A stretch of 64,000 nt of DNA from Serpentinimonas raichei (GCF_000828895.1 NZ_AP014568.1:1433858-1497857), one strand, 5' to 3'. Shown: positions 9,078-17,687, counted from the stretch's first letter. Program-made: numbers and translations. The notes: generated by a model not told the origin, from the letters alone.

Positions 9078-9476
9078 TTGAACAAAGTTGTTTACGTCAA
9101 AGCAAAATTTAAACCTGTAGGCAAAGAAGTCACTATTAAGGTTCCTACAGGCGAAACCAAGAAAGGACTTTTTGGTGGTGAAAAAGAAGTGACGGTAAAA
9201 AAGCAAGAGTGGCAACAAACAGGCTGGTCTGATCGTGAAATTGATGGAGAACTTCTCTCCGAAGACATCAACCTAGCCGTTGAGAAATTAAACAAAAATG
9301 GTTATGAGGTCGTTGCCATCCAACCCATAACATCGGGAGCGTATAACTATACCTGGGGAAATTACGGAACTGCAGGTAATGGCGGAGCACCGACATGTTA
9401 CAGCTATGGGTATGGCTACAGCTATACCGAAGGCGTAACAATAATCGCAAAGAAACTCTCACCCGCACCGGTCTAA
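9078..9476 (+). CDS. Hypothetical protein with Gly/Tyr-rich C-terminus (cassette 13)
   Basis: The 132-residue protein starts at a TTG preceded by a good AGGAGG-like site (9067-9072). The first half is a lysine-rich beta pattern (VKAKFKPVGKEVTIKVPTG) followed by an amphipathic segment, LAVEKLNKNGYEVVAIQPIT, typical of small single-domain proteins predicted to act on long names such as DUF4177-like folds, although I cannot assign it. The tail from about residue 92 is rich in Gly, Tyr and Asn (YNYTWGNYGTAGNGG). No membrane segment is present. Function unknown. Confidence 0.55.
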   Translation: MNKVVYVKAKFKPVGKEVTIKVPTGETKKGLFGGEKEVTVKKQEWQQTGWSDREIDGELLSEDINLAVEKLNKNGYEVVAIQPITSGAYNYTWGNYGTAGNGGAPTCYSYGYGYSYTEGVTIIAKKLSPAPV

Positions 9477-9548
9477 CAATTGGTTCAAGTCGTTCGCTTC
9501 GCTCACTGCGGGACCGGCTAAAGCCGGCCCCTTAACCAAACGTTAGGC
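9471..9548 (+). repeat. attC site of cassette 13
   Basis: R'' GTCTAAC (9471-9477) overlaps the stop codon; R' GTTAGGC at 9542-9548. The stem GGGACCGGC ... GCCGGCCCC is perfect. Same type as the attC at 8987. Confidence 0.75.
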
Positions 9549-9778
9549 CTCGCTCTGGTTTCTGCCGTTCCACCTCCGCGTGCTCCGGCAGCGCTTCCCG
9601 GTTATCCGCCTGCTGCTCGGCCTTCGGGGCATGGCACGGGCACTTTGCGCTTGCTTGCAGGCGCGGCATCCGCCATAATCTCCAGCACAACAGCAGGCGA
9701 AGGCAGCAGCACCCCGCACCACCGCCTAACCTGCGGTTCAACTCGGACGTGCCTTCGGCACGCCGGTTAACCTCAACG
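9543..9778 (+). other. ORF-less cassette 14 with attC (9724-9784)
   Basis: A 236-bp, more diverged member of the ORF-less family (GGCATGGCACGGGCACTTTGC replaces the usual centre, read as two parts). The attC ends in GTTGGGC (9778-9784). Confidence 0.7.
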
Positions 9779-9820
9779 TTGGGCGCCACCATCAACAATC
9801 ACTTCATTAGACTTTTCAAA

Positions 9821-10234
9821 ATGGAACAAAAGCCACCTATCACCATATCCTCGCTTGATGCGGTGCGACTTGAAAAAATGCTCGATTCACTTGGCGGCAA
9901 GCAGATTCCAAACAAAGAGGATCTACGAGCCGAGCTAGACCGGGCCAATATTGTGGAGCCGGAGGACATGCCACATGACGTCGTCACAATGAACTCAACG
10001 GTAATCTTCCGGATGGAGTCATCTAGTAAGGAGTTCTCCCTGACGCTTGTCTATCCAAGCGACATTGACGAAGGCGGGGGAAAAATATCGGTTCTTGCCC
10101 CTGTTGGCAGTGCACTTCTCGGATTACGAGAGGGCGACGAGATATCTTGGCCCAAGCCCGGCGGTGGATTGCTCAAAGTGCGTATCCTGAAAGTTGCATA
10201 TCAACCTGAGCACTCCGGTGACTTTCGGCGGTAG
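9821..10234 (+). CDS. rnk: Rnk-type nucleoside diphosphate kinase regulator (cassette 15)
   Basis: The 137-residue protein has an N-terminal helical hairpin (ISSLDAVRLEKMLDSL ... LRAELDRANIVEPEDMP) and a C-terminal GreA/GreB-like FKBP fold: VVTMNSTVIFRM, LTLVYPSDID, ISVLAPVGSALLGL, GDEISWPKPGG and YQPEHSGDF. This is the Rnk pattern; Rnk binds RNA polymerase and affects nucleotide kinase levels in E. coli and Pseudomonas. The ATG at 9821 is chosen because it matches the family's usual length; the longer frame from 9749 begins inside the attC. A transcription-factor-like accessory gene travelling as a cassette is plausible because Rnk acts alone. Its function here is inferred from family. Confidence 0.85.
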   Translation: MEQKPPITISSLDAVRLEKMLDSLGGKQIPNKEDLRAELDRANIVEPEDMPHDVVTMNSTVIFRMESSSKEFSLTLVYPSDIDEGGGKISVLAPVGSALLGLREGDEISWPKPGGGLLKVRILKVAYQPEHSGDFRR

Positions 10235-10261
10235 CTGGCGCACATATTCAGGCGAAAGCTG

Positions 10262-10330
10262 CATGATTCAGGCGACAACTATCTTGACATGCGCTGCACT
10301 TGAGCGCGCCGCTGAACTCCAACGTTGGGC
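10262..10330 (+). repeat. Degenerate attC of the rnk cassette
   Basis: R' GTTGGGC (10324-10330) is clear, preceded by CGCCGCTGAACTCCAAC. The R'' side is poorly conserved (GCGACAAC near 10271 is the best candidate), so the left boundary is approximate. Confidence 0.5.
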
Positions 10331-10565
10331 CTCGCTTTGGCTTCTACCGTTACACCTCCGCGTGCTCCGGCAACGCTTCACTGTTGCTGGCCTGCTGCTT
10401 GGCCATCTTGACGCTGCTCGGGCACATCGAGCTTGCTTTCCTGCACAGGCCCAGCCATAATCTCCGGCAGCGCCGCAGCGTTCCAAGGCAGCAGCACACT
10501 TCGCTCCAGCGCCTAACCTGCGGTTCAACTCGGACGTGCCTTCGGCACGCCGGTTAACCTCAACG
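10325..10565 (+). other. ORF-less cassette 16 with 61-bp attC (10511-10571)
   Basis: A 241-bp member of the conserved ORF-less family, closest in its centre to cassettes 9 and 11 (GGCCATCTTGACGCTGCTCG). No coding region was seen. Confidence 0.75.
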
Positions 10566-10605
10566 TTAGGCCTCGCAAACAACCGTCCCCGGAGTCTCCG
10601 CCGCC

Positions 10606-11088
10606 TTGAATACCGCCTTAGTAGTTCTCATCCTTCTCGCGATTGTCGTCGCCGTTCTGCTGTACCTGAAGAAACGGGGCCTTCTAGAAGGCAGCGGTAG
10701 CGGGCAGTGGCCGTTCTACGTCAAGAAGCCACTCACCCAGCCTGAACAGGTCCTATATCACCGGCTAGTGAAGGCACTACCTGAACACATCGTGTTGGCG
10801 CAGGTGCAGGTCTCAAGGGTCTTGGGCGTGAAGAAGGGTTCGAACTTCAACGAATGGAACAACCGAATCAATCGCCTGAGCTATGACTTTGTTGTTTGCT
10901 CGAAAGACTCAACCGTGTTGGCAGCCATCGAACTTGATGACAAGTCGCATGAGCCAAACCGCAGAATGGCAACGGACGAGAAGAAGAACAAAGCTACCGC
11001 AGACGCTGGCCTACTCCTGATTCGATGGAATGTGAAAGCTCTACCCGATGAATCAGCTATTCAGCGGGCACTGCGCAATGAGGCCTAA
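10606..11088 (+). CDS. DUF2726 protein: membrane-anchored nuclease-like fold (cassette 17)
   Basis: This 160-residue protein has an N-terminal membrane helix (residues 3-20) followed by a cytoplasmic domain of the DUF2726 type: EQVLYHRLVKALP near 47, then D94 in LSYDFVVCSKD, ELDDKSH at 109-115, a DEKKN near 124, and LLLIRW at about 137. The D...E-x-D-D-K pattern resembles a PD-(D/E)XK nuclease-like core. The start is a TTG at 10606 behind a GGAG at 10591; another start is possible. A DNA- or RNA-related role is likely for the family, but nothing in the context identifies a substrate. Confidence 0.75.
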   Translation: MNTALVVLILLAIVVAVLLYLKKRGLLEGSGSGQWPFYVKKPLTQPEQVLYHRLVKALPEHIVLAQVQVSRVLGVKKGSNFNEWNNRINRLSYDFVVCSKDSTVLAAIELDDKSHEPNRRMATDEKKNKATADAGLLLIRWNVKALPDESAIQRALRNEA

Positions 11089-11316
11089 CCCATCGCTCAA
11101 AGGGGCGCCAACGGCAGGGCTTACCGGTTACTGGCCTGCTGCGCCCCGGTCTGCCCACCGCCTAGCACACCGCGCTTGCTTTCCTACAAGGCCTCAGCCA
11201 TAATCTCCAACAACGCCGCAGCGCTCCAAGACCACAGCACCCTTTGCACCATTGCCTAAACATGCGGTTCAACTCGGTCGAGCGTTTCAGCCCGCCGGTT
11301 AACCTCAACGTTAGGC
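11083..11316 (+). other. Truncated attC fused to an ORF-less module, ending in attC 11254-11316
   Basis: GCCTAAC at 11083-11089 starts an attC for the DUF2726 cassette, but after about 20 bases it runs into the ORF-less family module (GGTTACTGGCCTGCTGCG onward). The terminal attC has a one-base insertion in R'' (GCCTAAAC, 11254-11261) and R' GTTAGGC at 11310-11316. Confidence 0.65.
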
Positions 11317-11359
11317 CTTCACCATATCGCTCGTTCCACACTCAACCTCAAAGTTCCTC

Positions 11360-12052
11360 ATGGCGAAGTTTCTGAACACAAGCGCGACAAACTACTTCCT
11401 CGAAGAGTTGATCAAAGATGCCAAAGACAGGCTCATCCTAATCAGCCCATTTCTGAAGCTCAACGATAAAATGAAAGAGCTTCTCGCTGATAAGAACCGC
11501 CTGAAAATTGACGTGCGAATAGTCTACGGAAAGAGCGAGCTTCAACCCGAAGAAATAAACTGGCTCAAAGAGCTTACTTACATTCGCACCAGCTTCTGCA
11601 AAAACTTGCACGCCAAGTGCTATCTCAATGAAGAACTGTGTATTATTACGAGCCTCAACCTCTACGAGTTCAGCCAAGTCAATAACAACGAAATGAGCGT
11701 TCTAATTCGCCGCTCCGGCGATGCTGAACTATACAAGGAAGCGTACGAAGAAGCGCAGCGCATTATTCGCATCAGTGACGAGGTGCGCATCACACTTGAG
11801 AGAGTAGCGCACGAATCTGAGAACAAGCCGGAAACCGAGGAATCTTTTGAAAAGCTAACCTCATCCAAGCTCGCACAGAAGCTTGGAATGAAAACCAACG
11901 AGTTCGTTGAAAAACTCGTCGCCGCCGGCCACCTTGAGGCCCGTGACGAAAAACACTACCTCACGGCAAAAGGTAAAGAGGCTGGCGGTGAATTCCGCGT
12001 GAGTCCAAAATTCGGCACTTACTTTCTATGGCCAGCGAGTTTCAAACTCTGA
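11360..12052 (+). CDS. Phospholipase D-like domain protein with C-terminal winged-helix-like region (cassette 18)
   Basis: The 230-residue protein begins with a PLD-like fold: KDRLILISPFLKL near residue 22, then the single HKD-type motif H84-x-K86 (NLHAKCYLNEE), with N100 and E111 in SLNLYEFSQVNNNE. One HKD motif per chain means an active site would form by dimerisation, as in Nuc-type nucleases. The C-terminal part from about 155 (LTSSKLAQKLGMKTNEFVEK) reads as a helix-turn-helix or Lrp-like DNA-binding segment. Together these suggest a nuclease or nucleic-acid-binding protein. The gene is AT-richer than the chromosome. A role in defence is possible but not shown. Confidence 0.75.
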   Translation: MAKFLNTSATNYFLEELIKDAKDRLILISPFLKLNDKMKELLADKNRLKIDVRIVYGKSELQPEEINWLKELTYIRTSFCKNLHAKCYLNEELCIITSLNLYEFSQVNNNEMSVLIRRSGDAELYKEAYEEAQRIIRISDEVRITLERVAHESENKPETEESFEKLTSSKLAQKLGMKTNEFVEKLVAAGHLEARDEKHYLTAKGKEAGGEFRVSPKFGTYFLWPASFKL

Positions 12053-12128
12053 TCTCAAGGGTAATCCGTCAGCCCACACCGGCGCTGCGCGATAAAGCCG
12101 TGCAGCGCGTCTGATCTCCACGTTAGGC
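12053..12128 (+). repeat. attC of the PLD cassette (left edge unclear)
   Basis: R' GTTAGGC lies at 12122-12128 and a strong hairpin, GCGCTGCGCG ATAAAG CCGTGCAGCGCG, precedes it. The R'' core is not recognisable. The same hairpin sequence recurs inside the WYL-like gene near 4975. Confidence 0.6.
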
Positions 12129-12370
12129 CTCGCTCTGGCTCCTGCCGTTCCACCTCCGCGCGCTCCGGAAGGGCTTCCCTGTTGCTGGCCTGCTGCTTGA
12201 CCTTCGTGGAAAGTCTCAGGCACGCCCCCCGCCGCGCTTGCTTTCCTGCAAGGCCCCAGCCATAATCTCCGGCAGCGCCGCAGCGTGCGAAGGCCCAGTC
12301 ACCCTTTGAACCATCGCCTAACCTGCGGTTCAACTCGGACGTGCCTTCGGCGCGCCGGTTAACCTCAACG
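12123..12370 (+). other. ORF-less cassette 19 with 61-bp attC (12316-12376)
   Basis: A 248-bp member of the ORF-less family; the extra length comes from an insertion around CACGCCCCCCGCCGCGC. No coding region was seen. Confidence 0.75.
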
Positions 12371-12573
12371 TTAGGCCTCGCTCTGGCTCCTGCTATTCCA
12401 CTTCCTCGGACTCTGGCAACGCTGCCCGGTAGCTGGCCTGCTGCTCCCCGGTCTGCCCACCGTCACCCAGTGCACCGCGCTTGCTTTCCCGCAAGGCCCC
12501 GGCCATAATCTCCGGCAACGTCGCAGCGTTCCAAGGCCCAGTTACCCTTCTCGCCATCGCCTAACCTGCGGTT
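12371..12573 (+). other. ORF-less cassette 20, attC cut by an insertion sequence
   Basis: The module is complete up to R'' GCCTAAC (12559-12565) and CTGCGGTT, where the IS3-family element begins. The remaining ~46 bp of the attC, including R', are absent on the other side of the element. Confidence 0.75.
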
Positions 12574-12636
12574 TGAGCTTGCCCCCGGAAAACGTATCCC
12601 TTGCTGAGTGTTTTAATTCAAGCAAGGACAACGGAA

Positions 12637-12930
12637 ATGAACAAGACAGTGCGGGCGCGCTACACGCTGGAGTTCAAGCAAGAGGCGGTGCGGTTGGTGC
12701 ACGCAGGGCAAAGCATCGCGGCAGCGGCCAGGTCGCTGGGCGTGGTCGAGCAGACGCTGTTCAACTGGATCAAGGTTGACCGGCAGGGCAAGCTTACAGG
12801 GGCTGACAGCAAGGTCGTGAGCGCCGAGCAGATGGAGATCAGTCGGCTGCGGGCCGAGCTGGCGCGCGTGAAGATGGAGCGTGACATCTTGGGAAAAGCG
12901 ACGGCGTACTTCGCGAAAGCGCAGAAGTGA
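12637..12930 (+). CDS. IS3-family transposase OrfA
   Basis: The 97-residue protein has an N-terminal helix-turn-helix (YTLEFKQEAVRLVHAGQSI, then AAAARSLGVVEQTLFNWIK) that binds the element's ends, followed by a leucine-zipper-like helix (EISRLRAELARVKMERDIL). The ATG at 12637 is chosen over 12601 because MNKTVRARYT is the usual N-terminus. It overlaps orfB by 4 bases, the arrangement that allows programmed -1 frameshifting to make the OrfAB transposase in this family. Confidence 0.9.
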   Translation: MNKTVRARYTLEFKQEAVRLVHAGQSIAAAARSLGVVEQTLFNWIKVDRQGKLTGADSKVVSAEQMEISRLRAELARVKMERDILGKATAYFAKAQK

Positions 12931-13823
12931 AGTACGCCTTCATCAACCGGCACCGCCGGGTGTGGCCGATCTCGGTGCAGTGCCGGGTGCTTGAGGCCAG
13001 CGTGGCCGGGTACCACGAGCATTTTGTGCGGGTGGCCAGCGCGGCGCAGCGGCGCCACCTCAGTGACGATGCGCTGCTGGTGCATATCAAGGTCATTTAC
13101 GCCGAGACGCGCGGCTGCTACGGCTGGCCACGCACATGGAGAGAGCTGCTGGCCAGGGGCATCCTCGTGGGCAAGGAGCGGGTGCGCAAGCTGATGCAGT
13201 TGCACGGCATCAGGGCCAAGGGCAAGCGCCGCTTCAAGGTCACCACGGACAGCAAGCACGATCTGCCGATTGCGTCCAACCTGCTTGATCGACAGTTCGA
13301 TGTGACCGAACCCGACAAGGTCTGGGTGGGCGACATCACCTACATCCACACCGACGAAGGCTGGTTGTTCTTGGCGGTTGTGATCGACCTGTTCAGCCGC
13401 CAGGTGGTAGGCTGGTCGCTGCGTGAGGACATGGGTCGCGACATCGTCATCGACGCGCTGCGCATGGCCTGGTTCAAGCGCCATCCGGGCAAGCAAGCTG
13501 GGCTGATCTTTCACAGCGACCGTGGCAGCCAATACGCCAGTCAGGACTTCCGGGATGTGCTGAGCGAGTACGGTGCCACGGCTTCGATGAGTCGGCGCGG
13601 CAATTGCTGGGACAATGCCTGCAGCGAGACGCTGTTCGGATCGTTGAAGGTAGAGCGGCTACACGGGCAGCGCTTCGTGACAAGGCGCCAAGCCAAGGAC
13701 GAGGTCATCGACTGGGTACTCTGGTACAACAGCACCCGGCTACACTCGACGCTGGCTTACGTCAGCCCGATGCGCTTCGAGAAAAACTGGCTCGCGGCTC
13801 AGGCCAAGCAAGCCAATTCGTGA
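12927..13823 (+). CDS. IS3-family transposase OrfB (DDE integrase core)
   Basis: The 298-residue protein carries the rve-type DDE catalytic core: D in WVGDITYIHT, D in IFHSDRGSQYAS, and E in NACSETLFGSLKVE. An HTH_21-like segment (ARGILVGKERVRKLMQLHGI) precedes it. It starts with GTG overlapping the orfA stop. No frameshift or stop is seen, so the element may still be active. Confidence 0.92.
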   Translation: MKYAFINRHRRVWPISVQCRVLEASVAGYHEHFVRVASAAQRRHLSDDALLVHIKVIYAETRGCYGWPRTWRELLARGILVGKERVRKLMQLHGIRAKGKRRFKVTTDSKHDLPIASNLLDRQFDVTEPDKVWVGDITYIHTDEGWLFLAVVIDLFSRQVVGWSLREDMGRDIVIDALRMAWFKRHPGKQAGLIFHSDRGSQYASQDFRDVLSEYGATASMSRRGNCWDNACSETLFGSLKVERLHGQRFVTRRQAKDEVIDWVLWYNSTRLHSTLAYVSPMRFEKNWLAAQAKQANS

Positions 13824-13859
13824 CTCGGCTATGGGATACGGATTCTAGGGGCAAGGTCA

Positions 13860-14202
13860 GTTCGGACCTGTGTGGTCTGTCTTGTTTGTGCTCATGGGCA
13901 CGTCAGCTTGGCTTGTTTGGCGCAGGAAGGGCTTCAGTGGTGCGGGCACAGCCCTGAAGCTATACCTCGCACAGCTTGTCGTCAACGCCCTTTGGTCATG
14001 GCTCTTCTTCGCTTGGCATCTGGGTGCCTTGGCGCTTGCCGACATTGCGCTGCTGTGGCTGCTGATCGCGGGAACGATCGTCGCGTTCTGGCGGCATCAC
14101 CAGGTTGCGGCGCTTCTGCTGCTGCCGTACTTGGCTTGGGTGAGCTTTGCCGCTGCGTTGAACTATTCGCTATGGCAGCTGAATCCAGCAGTGCTCGGTT
14201 GA
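13860..14202 (+). pseudogene. tspO: TspO/MBR family protein, 5' end removed at the IS junction (cassette 21)
   Basis: The frame entering directly from the IS end reads FGPVWSVLFVLMGTSAWLVW, then NALWSWLFFAWHLGAL and PYLAWVSFAAALNYSLWQLN. These are the Trp-rich membrane helices of TspO, a porphyrin/tryptophan-binding membrane protein usually about 155-160 residues long. Only the last ~114 residues remain; the first helix and the start codon are gone. An internal ATG at 13870 could allow a 110-residue product, but it would lack helix 1 and is unlikely to work. Confidence 0.8.
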
Positions 14203-14263
14203 GCCTGCCGCAAGTGGGGTCTAGGCGAGCCTTGCAACCCGCCGGTTGACCTCAACATTAGCC
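14203..14263 (+). repeat. Last attC of the array, degenerate
   Basis: The right half CCGCCGGTTGACCTCAAC followed by ATTAGCC (14257-14263) matches the right side of the common attC. The left half cannot be aligned. The R' core overlaps the stop codon and last glycine codons of pmdC, marking the distal end of the integron. Confidence 0.6.
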
Positions 14264-15211
14264 GCCCTGCAACTGCCGCTCCAACTGCTGCAGCACGCGG
14301 TAGCACGGCAGCACCTGGGCCACGCTGGCCCGGGGTTCGCGGCCCTCGCGGATGGCGGCAAAGAACTCGCGGTCTTGCAGCTCGATGCCATTCATGGACA
14401 CATCGACTTGGCTCACGTCGATCTGCTGCTCTTTGCCGTTGAACAGGTCGTCGTAGCGCGCCAGGTAGGTGGCGCTGTCGCCGATGTAGCGGAAAAAGGT
14501 GCCCAGCGGGCCCTCGTTGTTGAAGCTCAGCGACAGGGTACAGAGGGCGCCGTTGGCGGCTTGAAGCTGGATGCTCATGTCCATCGCAATGCCCAGCTCG
14601 GGGTGGATCGGACCCTGCAGGGCGTTGGCCTTGACGATGGGGGAGCCGCACTGCCACGCGAACAGGTCCACCGTGTGCGCGGCGTGGTGCCAGAGCAGGT
14701 GGTCGGTCCAACTGCGCGGCTGGCCGAGCGCGTTCATGTTGCTGCGCCGGAAAAAATAGGTCTGCACATCCATTTGCTGGATGTTGAATGCGCCGGCCGT
14801 GATTTTTTGGTGCACGTACTGGTGGCTGGGGTTGAAGCGGCGCGTGTGGCCGCACATCGCCACCAAGCCGGTCTGCTGCTGCAGCGCCACCACGGCCTCG
14901 GCACCCTGGAGGCTGTCGGCCAGCGGGATTTCCACTTGCACGTGCTTGCCGGCTTGCAGGCAGGCCAGGGTCTGGGCGGCGTGCATCTGCGTGGGGGTGC
15001 ACAGGATGACGGCATCCACCGCTTTCAGGGCCAGGCTGTCGGCCAGCTCGGTGCTCACGTGCCCGATGCCATACTGCTTTGCCACTTGGCGCGTCTTGTC
15101 GAGGTCGCGGCTGATGAGCGAGACCACTTCGACCTGCTCGATTTTGGCGATGGCGTCGAGGTGCTTGATGCCGAATGCACCGGCACCGGCGAGGGCAACT
15201 TTGAGGGTCAT
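14258..15211 (-). CDS. pmdC: 4-carboxy-2-hydroxymuconate-6-semialdehyde dehydrogenase
   Basis: PmdC/LigC oxidises the ring-cleavage product of protocatechuate (in its hemiacetal form) to 2-pyrone-4,6-dicarboxylate with NAD(P). The 317-residue protein is a Gfo/Idh/MocA oxidoreductase: an N-terminal Rossmann fold (VALAGAGAFGIKHLDAI), the EIPLADS segment near residue 94 in place of the usual EKP, and a C-terminal alpha/beta domain with HTRRFNPSH and WHHAAHTVDLF. It is the last gene of the pmd operon, 12 bases after pmdB. Its stop codon overlaps the last integron core. Confidence 0.9.
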   Translation of the reverse strand: MTLKVALAGAGAFGIKHLDAIAKIEQVEVVSLISRDLDKTRQVAKQYGIGHVSTELADSLALKAVDAVILCTPTQMHAAQTLACLQAGKHVQVEIPLADSLQGAEAVVALQQQTGLVAMCGHTRRFNPSHQYVHQKITAGAFNIQQMDVQTYFFRRSNMNALGQPRSWTDHLLWHHAAHTVDLFAWQCGSPIVKANALQGPIHPELGIAMDMSIQLQAANGALCTLSLSFNNEGPLGTFFRYIGDSATYLARYDDLFNGKEQQIDVSQVDVSMNGIELQDREFFAAIREGREPRASVAQVLPCYRVLQQLERQLQGG

Positions 15212-15223
15212 GGGGTTCTTCCT

Positions 15224-16138
<915 letters not shown>

Positions 16139-16183
16139 TCAGCGCGGCCAGGATGCCGTGGGTCCGGGTTTCCCGGCCCGCAG

Positions 16184-16228
16184 GCATCGCCCCCTTGAGG
16201 GGGACGCGCGCAGCGCGGCGGGGGTGGG
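16184..16228 (+). repeat. GC-rich palindromic intergenic repeat
   Basis: CGCCCCCTTGAGGGGG followed by ACGCGCGCAGCGCGGCGGGG forms a strong stem-loop plus a second short palindrome. This style of element is familiar from intergenic regions of Comamonadaceae genomes. It lies between pmdA and pmdB and could act as an mRNA-stabilising or attenuating hairpin. Confidence 0.6.
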
Positions 16229-16654
16229 TCATCGTTTGCCTTGGGGCTGGCGCTGCGGCTGCGCGTCGCCGTCTTCGCCGAGGTAGCGGTTGCCTTGGAT
16301 GGAGCGGCCGCCTTTGATCATCATGTCGCGGTATTCTTGCTCGCTCATGCCGGTCATGGAGCCGGCCATTTGCTGGAAGCTCTTGCCGTCGGTGGCGCCG
16401 ATCTTGGCCAAAAAGTAGATGTTGCCGCCGGTGCGCATGCACCAGTTGAGGTCGCGCGCCAGCACGGCCTGCTTTTGCTCCTCGGTCATGGGCCATTGGT
16501 CGAGGTAGGCGCGCTCGTCGGCCTTGAAGCGGGCGCGGTTGGCGGCCTGCATGAGCGACATGCAAAACTGGTTCAGCCAATAGCCCTTGCGGCTTTGCTC
16601 GGCGTCGAAGATGATGGTTCCGGGCACGTCTAGGTAGGGTTTGTCGAGGGGCAT
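16229..16654 (-). CDS. pmdA: Protocatechuate 4,5-dioxygenase, alpha subunit
   Basis: The small subunit (141 residues) caps the active site of the PmdB catalytic subunit. It begins MPLDKPYLDVPGTIIFDAEQ and has the family segments RKGYWLNQFCMSLM and DLNWCMRTGGNIYFLAKIGA, and the usual length for LigA/PmdA. The C-terminal tail (GDAQPQRQPQGKR) is low complexity. It sits between pmdD and pmdB, the order known from Comamonas. Confidence 0.93.
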   Translation of the reverse strand: MPLDKPYLDVPGTIIFDAEQSRKGYWLNQFCMSLMQAANRARFKADERAYLDQWPMTEEQKQAVLARDLNWCMRTGGNIYFLAKIGATDGKSFQQMAGSMTGMSEQEYRDMMIKGGRSIQGNRYLGEDGDAQPQRQPQGKR

Positions 16655-16685
16655 CAGAGTGACTCCTGAAAGTTAAACCAAGCGC

Positions 16686-16757
16686 CGCCGGGCCGCCCCA
16701 AGGCGATTGGCGCCCCCTCGGGGGGCAGCGCAGGCGCGCAGCGACAAGCGTGGGGGC
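16686..16757 (+). repeat. GC-rich palindromic intergenic repeat
   Basis: A stem GCGCCCCCTCGGGGGGCAGCG and the following CAGGCGCGCAGCGACAAGCG lie between pmdD and pmdA. The composition is that of the comamonad intergenic palindromes, related to the element at 16184. Confidence 0.55.
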
Positions 16758-17687
16758 TCATTCGTCGGGCCAATACAGGCGCATCGGGTTGTCCACCAGC
16801 AGCTTGCGCTGCAACTCGGGCGTGGGCGCGATGTGGGCGATGAAATCGACCAGCAGGCCGTCATCGGGCATGTGGTCTTTGAGGTTGGGGTGCGGCCAGT
16901 CGGTGCCCCACAGCACGCGCTCGGGGAACTGCTCGACCACGCGGCGCGCAAAGGGCCGCACGTCGCGGTAGGGGGCGGCTTGGCCATCGAGGGCGGGCGG
17001 GCCGGCCAACGAGAGCCGCTCCGGGCACGAGACCTTGCACCAGACGTGCGGGTGCTGGCGCATGAATTTTAAAAACAGCTCAAACCCGGGGCCATCGACG
17101 GGCTGGCTCACATCCGGGCGGCCCATGTGGTCCACCACCACCGGCGTGGGCAGGGCACTGAAAAAATCCCACAGCTCGGGCAGGTCGGCGGCCTCGAAAT
17201 ACACCACCACGTGCCAGCCCAGCGCCTGGATGCGCTGCGCGATCTCCAGCAGTTCCTCTTTGGGGGTGAAGTCCACCAGCCGCTTGACGAAGTTGAAGCG
17301 CACCCCGCGCACCCCGGCGGCGTGCAGCGCTTGCAGCTCGGCGTCGCTGACGCTGCGCCGCACCGTGGCCACCCCACGCGCACGGCCGCCGCTGGCCAAG
17401 CAGGCATCGACCAGGGCCCGGTTGTCGGCCCCGTGGCAGGTGGCCTGCACGATCACGTTGCGCGCAAACCCGAGGTGGTCGCGCAGGGCAAATAGCTGCT
17501 CTTTGCTGGCGTCGCAGGGGGTGTATTTGCGCTCGGGGGCGTAGGGAAATTGCGCCCCCGGCCCGAACACATGGCAGTGCGCGTCCACCGCACCGGGCGG
17601 CAGCTGGAAGCTGGGCTTGGACGGGCCGGTGTACCAGTCCAGCCAGCCCGGGGTTTTGGTGAAGCCACCGGAAACGGGTTTGCTCAT
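16758..17687 (-). CDS. pmdD: 2-pyrone-4,6-dicarboxylate hydrolase
   Basis: PmdD/LigI opens the lactone ring of 2-pyrone-4,6-dicarboxylate to give 4-oxalomesaconate. The 309-residue protein is an amidohydrolase-superfamily enzyme: DAHCHVFGP at residues 35-43 supplies the first two metal-site histidines, then IVQATCHGADNRA, VVDHMGRPD and a final GTDWPHPN with the catalytic aspartate. LigI is known to be an unusual, metal-independent member of the family. The ATG at 17687 fits the family N-terminus. Confidence 0.93.
   Translation of the reverse strand: MSKPVSGGFTKTPGWLDWYTGPSKPSFQLPPGAVDAHCHVFGPGAQFPYAPERKYTPCDASKEQLFALRDHLGFARNVIVQATCHGADNRALVDACLASGGRARGVATVRRSVSDAELQALHAAGVRGVRFNFVKRLVDFTPKEELLEIAQRIQALGWHVVVYFEAADLPELWDFFSALPTPVVVDHMGRPDVSQPVDGPGFELFLKFMRQHPHVWCKVSCPERLSLAGPPALDGQAAPYRDVRPFARRVVEQFPERVLWGTDWPHPNLKDHMPDDGLLVDFIAHIAPTPELQRKLLVDNPMRLYWPDE

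Larger units (their letters stand above)
12574..13859 (+). mobile_element. IS3-family insertion sequence (1,286 bp)
   Basis: The left end TGAGCTTGCCCC and the right end GGGGCAAGGTCA are imperfect inverted repeats (11 of 12). The bases on both sides are GTT (12571-12573 and 13860-13862), consistent with a 3-bp target duplication, normal for IS3 relatives. The element carries overlapping orfA and orfB, both apparently intact. The left flank is an attC and the right flank is the interior of a tspO gene, so the insertion was accompanied by, or followed by, a deletion. Confidence 0.85.

Noticed and set aside
9749..9820. N-terminal extension of Rnk starting inside the attC
   Set aside because: The extension MPSARRLTSTLG is translated attC and appears in front of many unrelated frames here; the ATG at 9821 fits Rnk.
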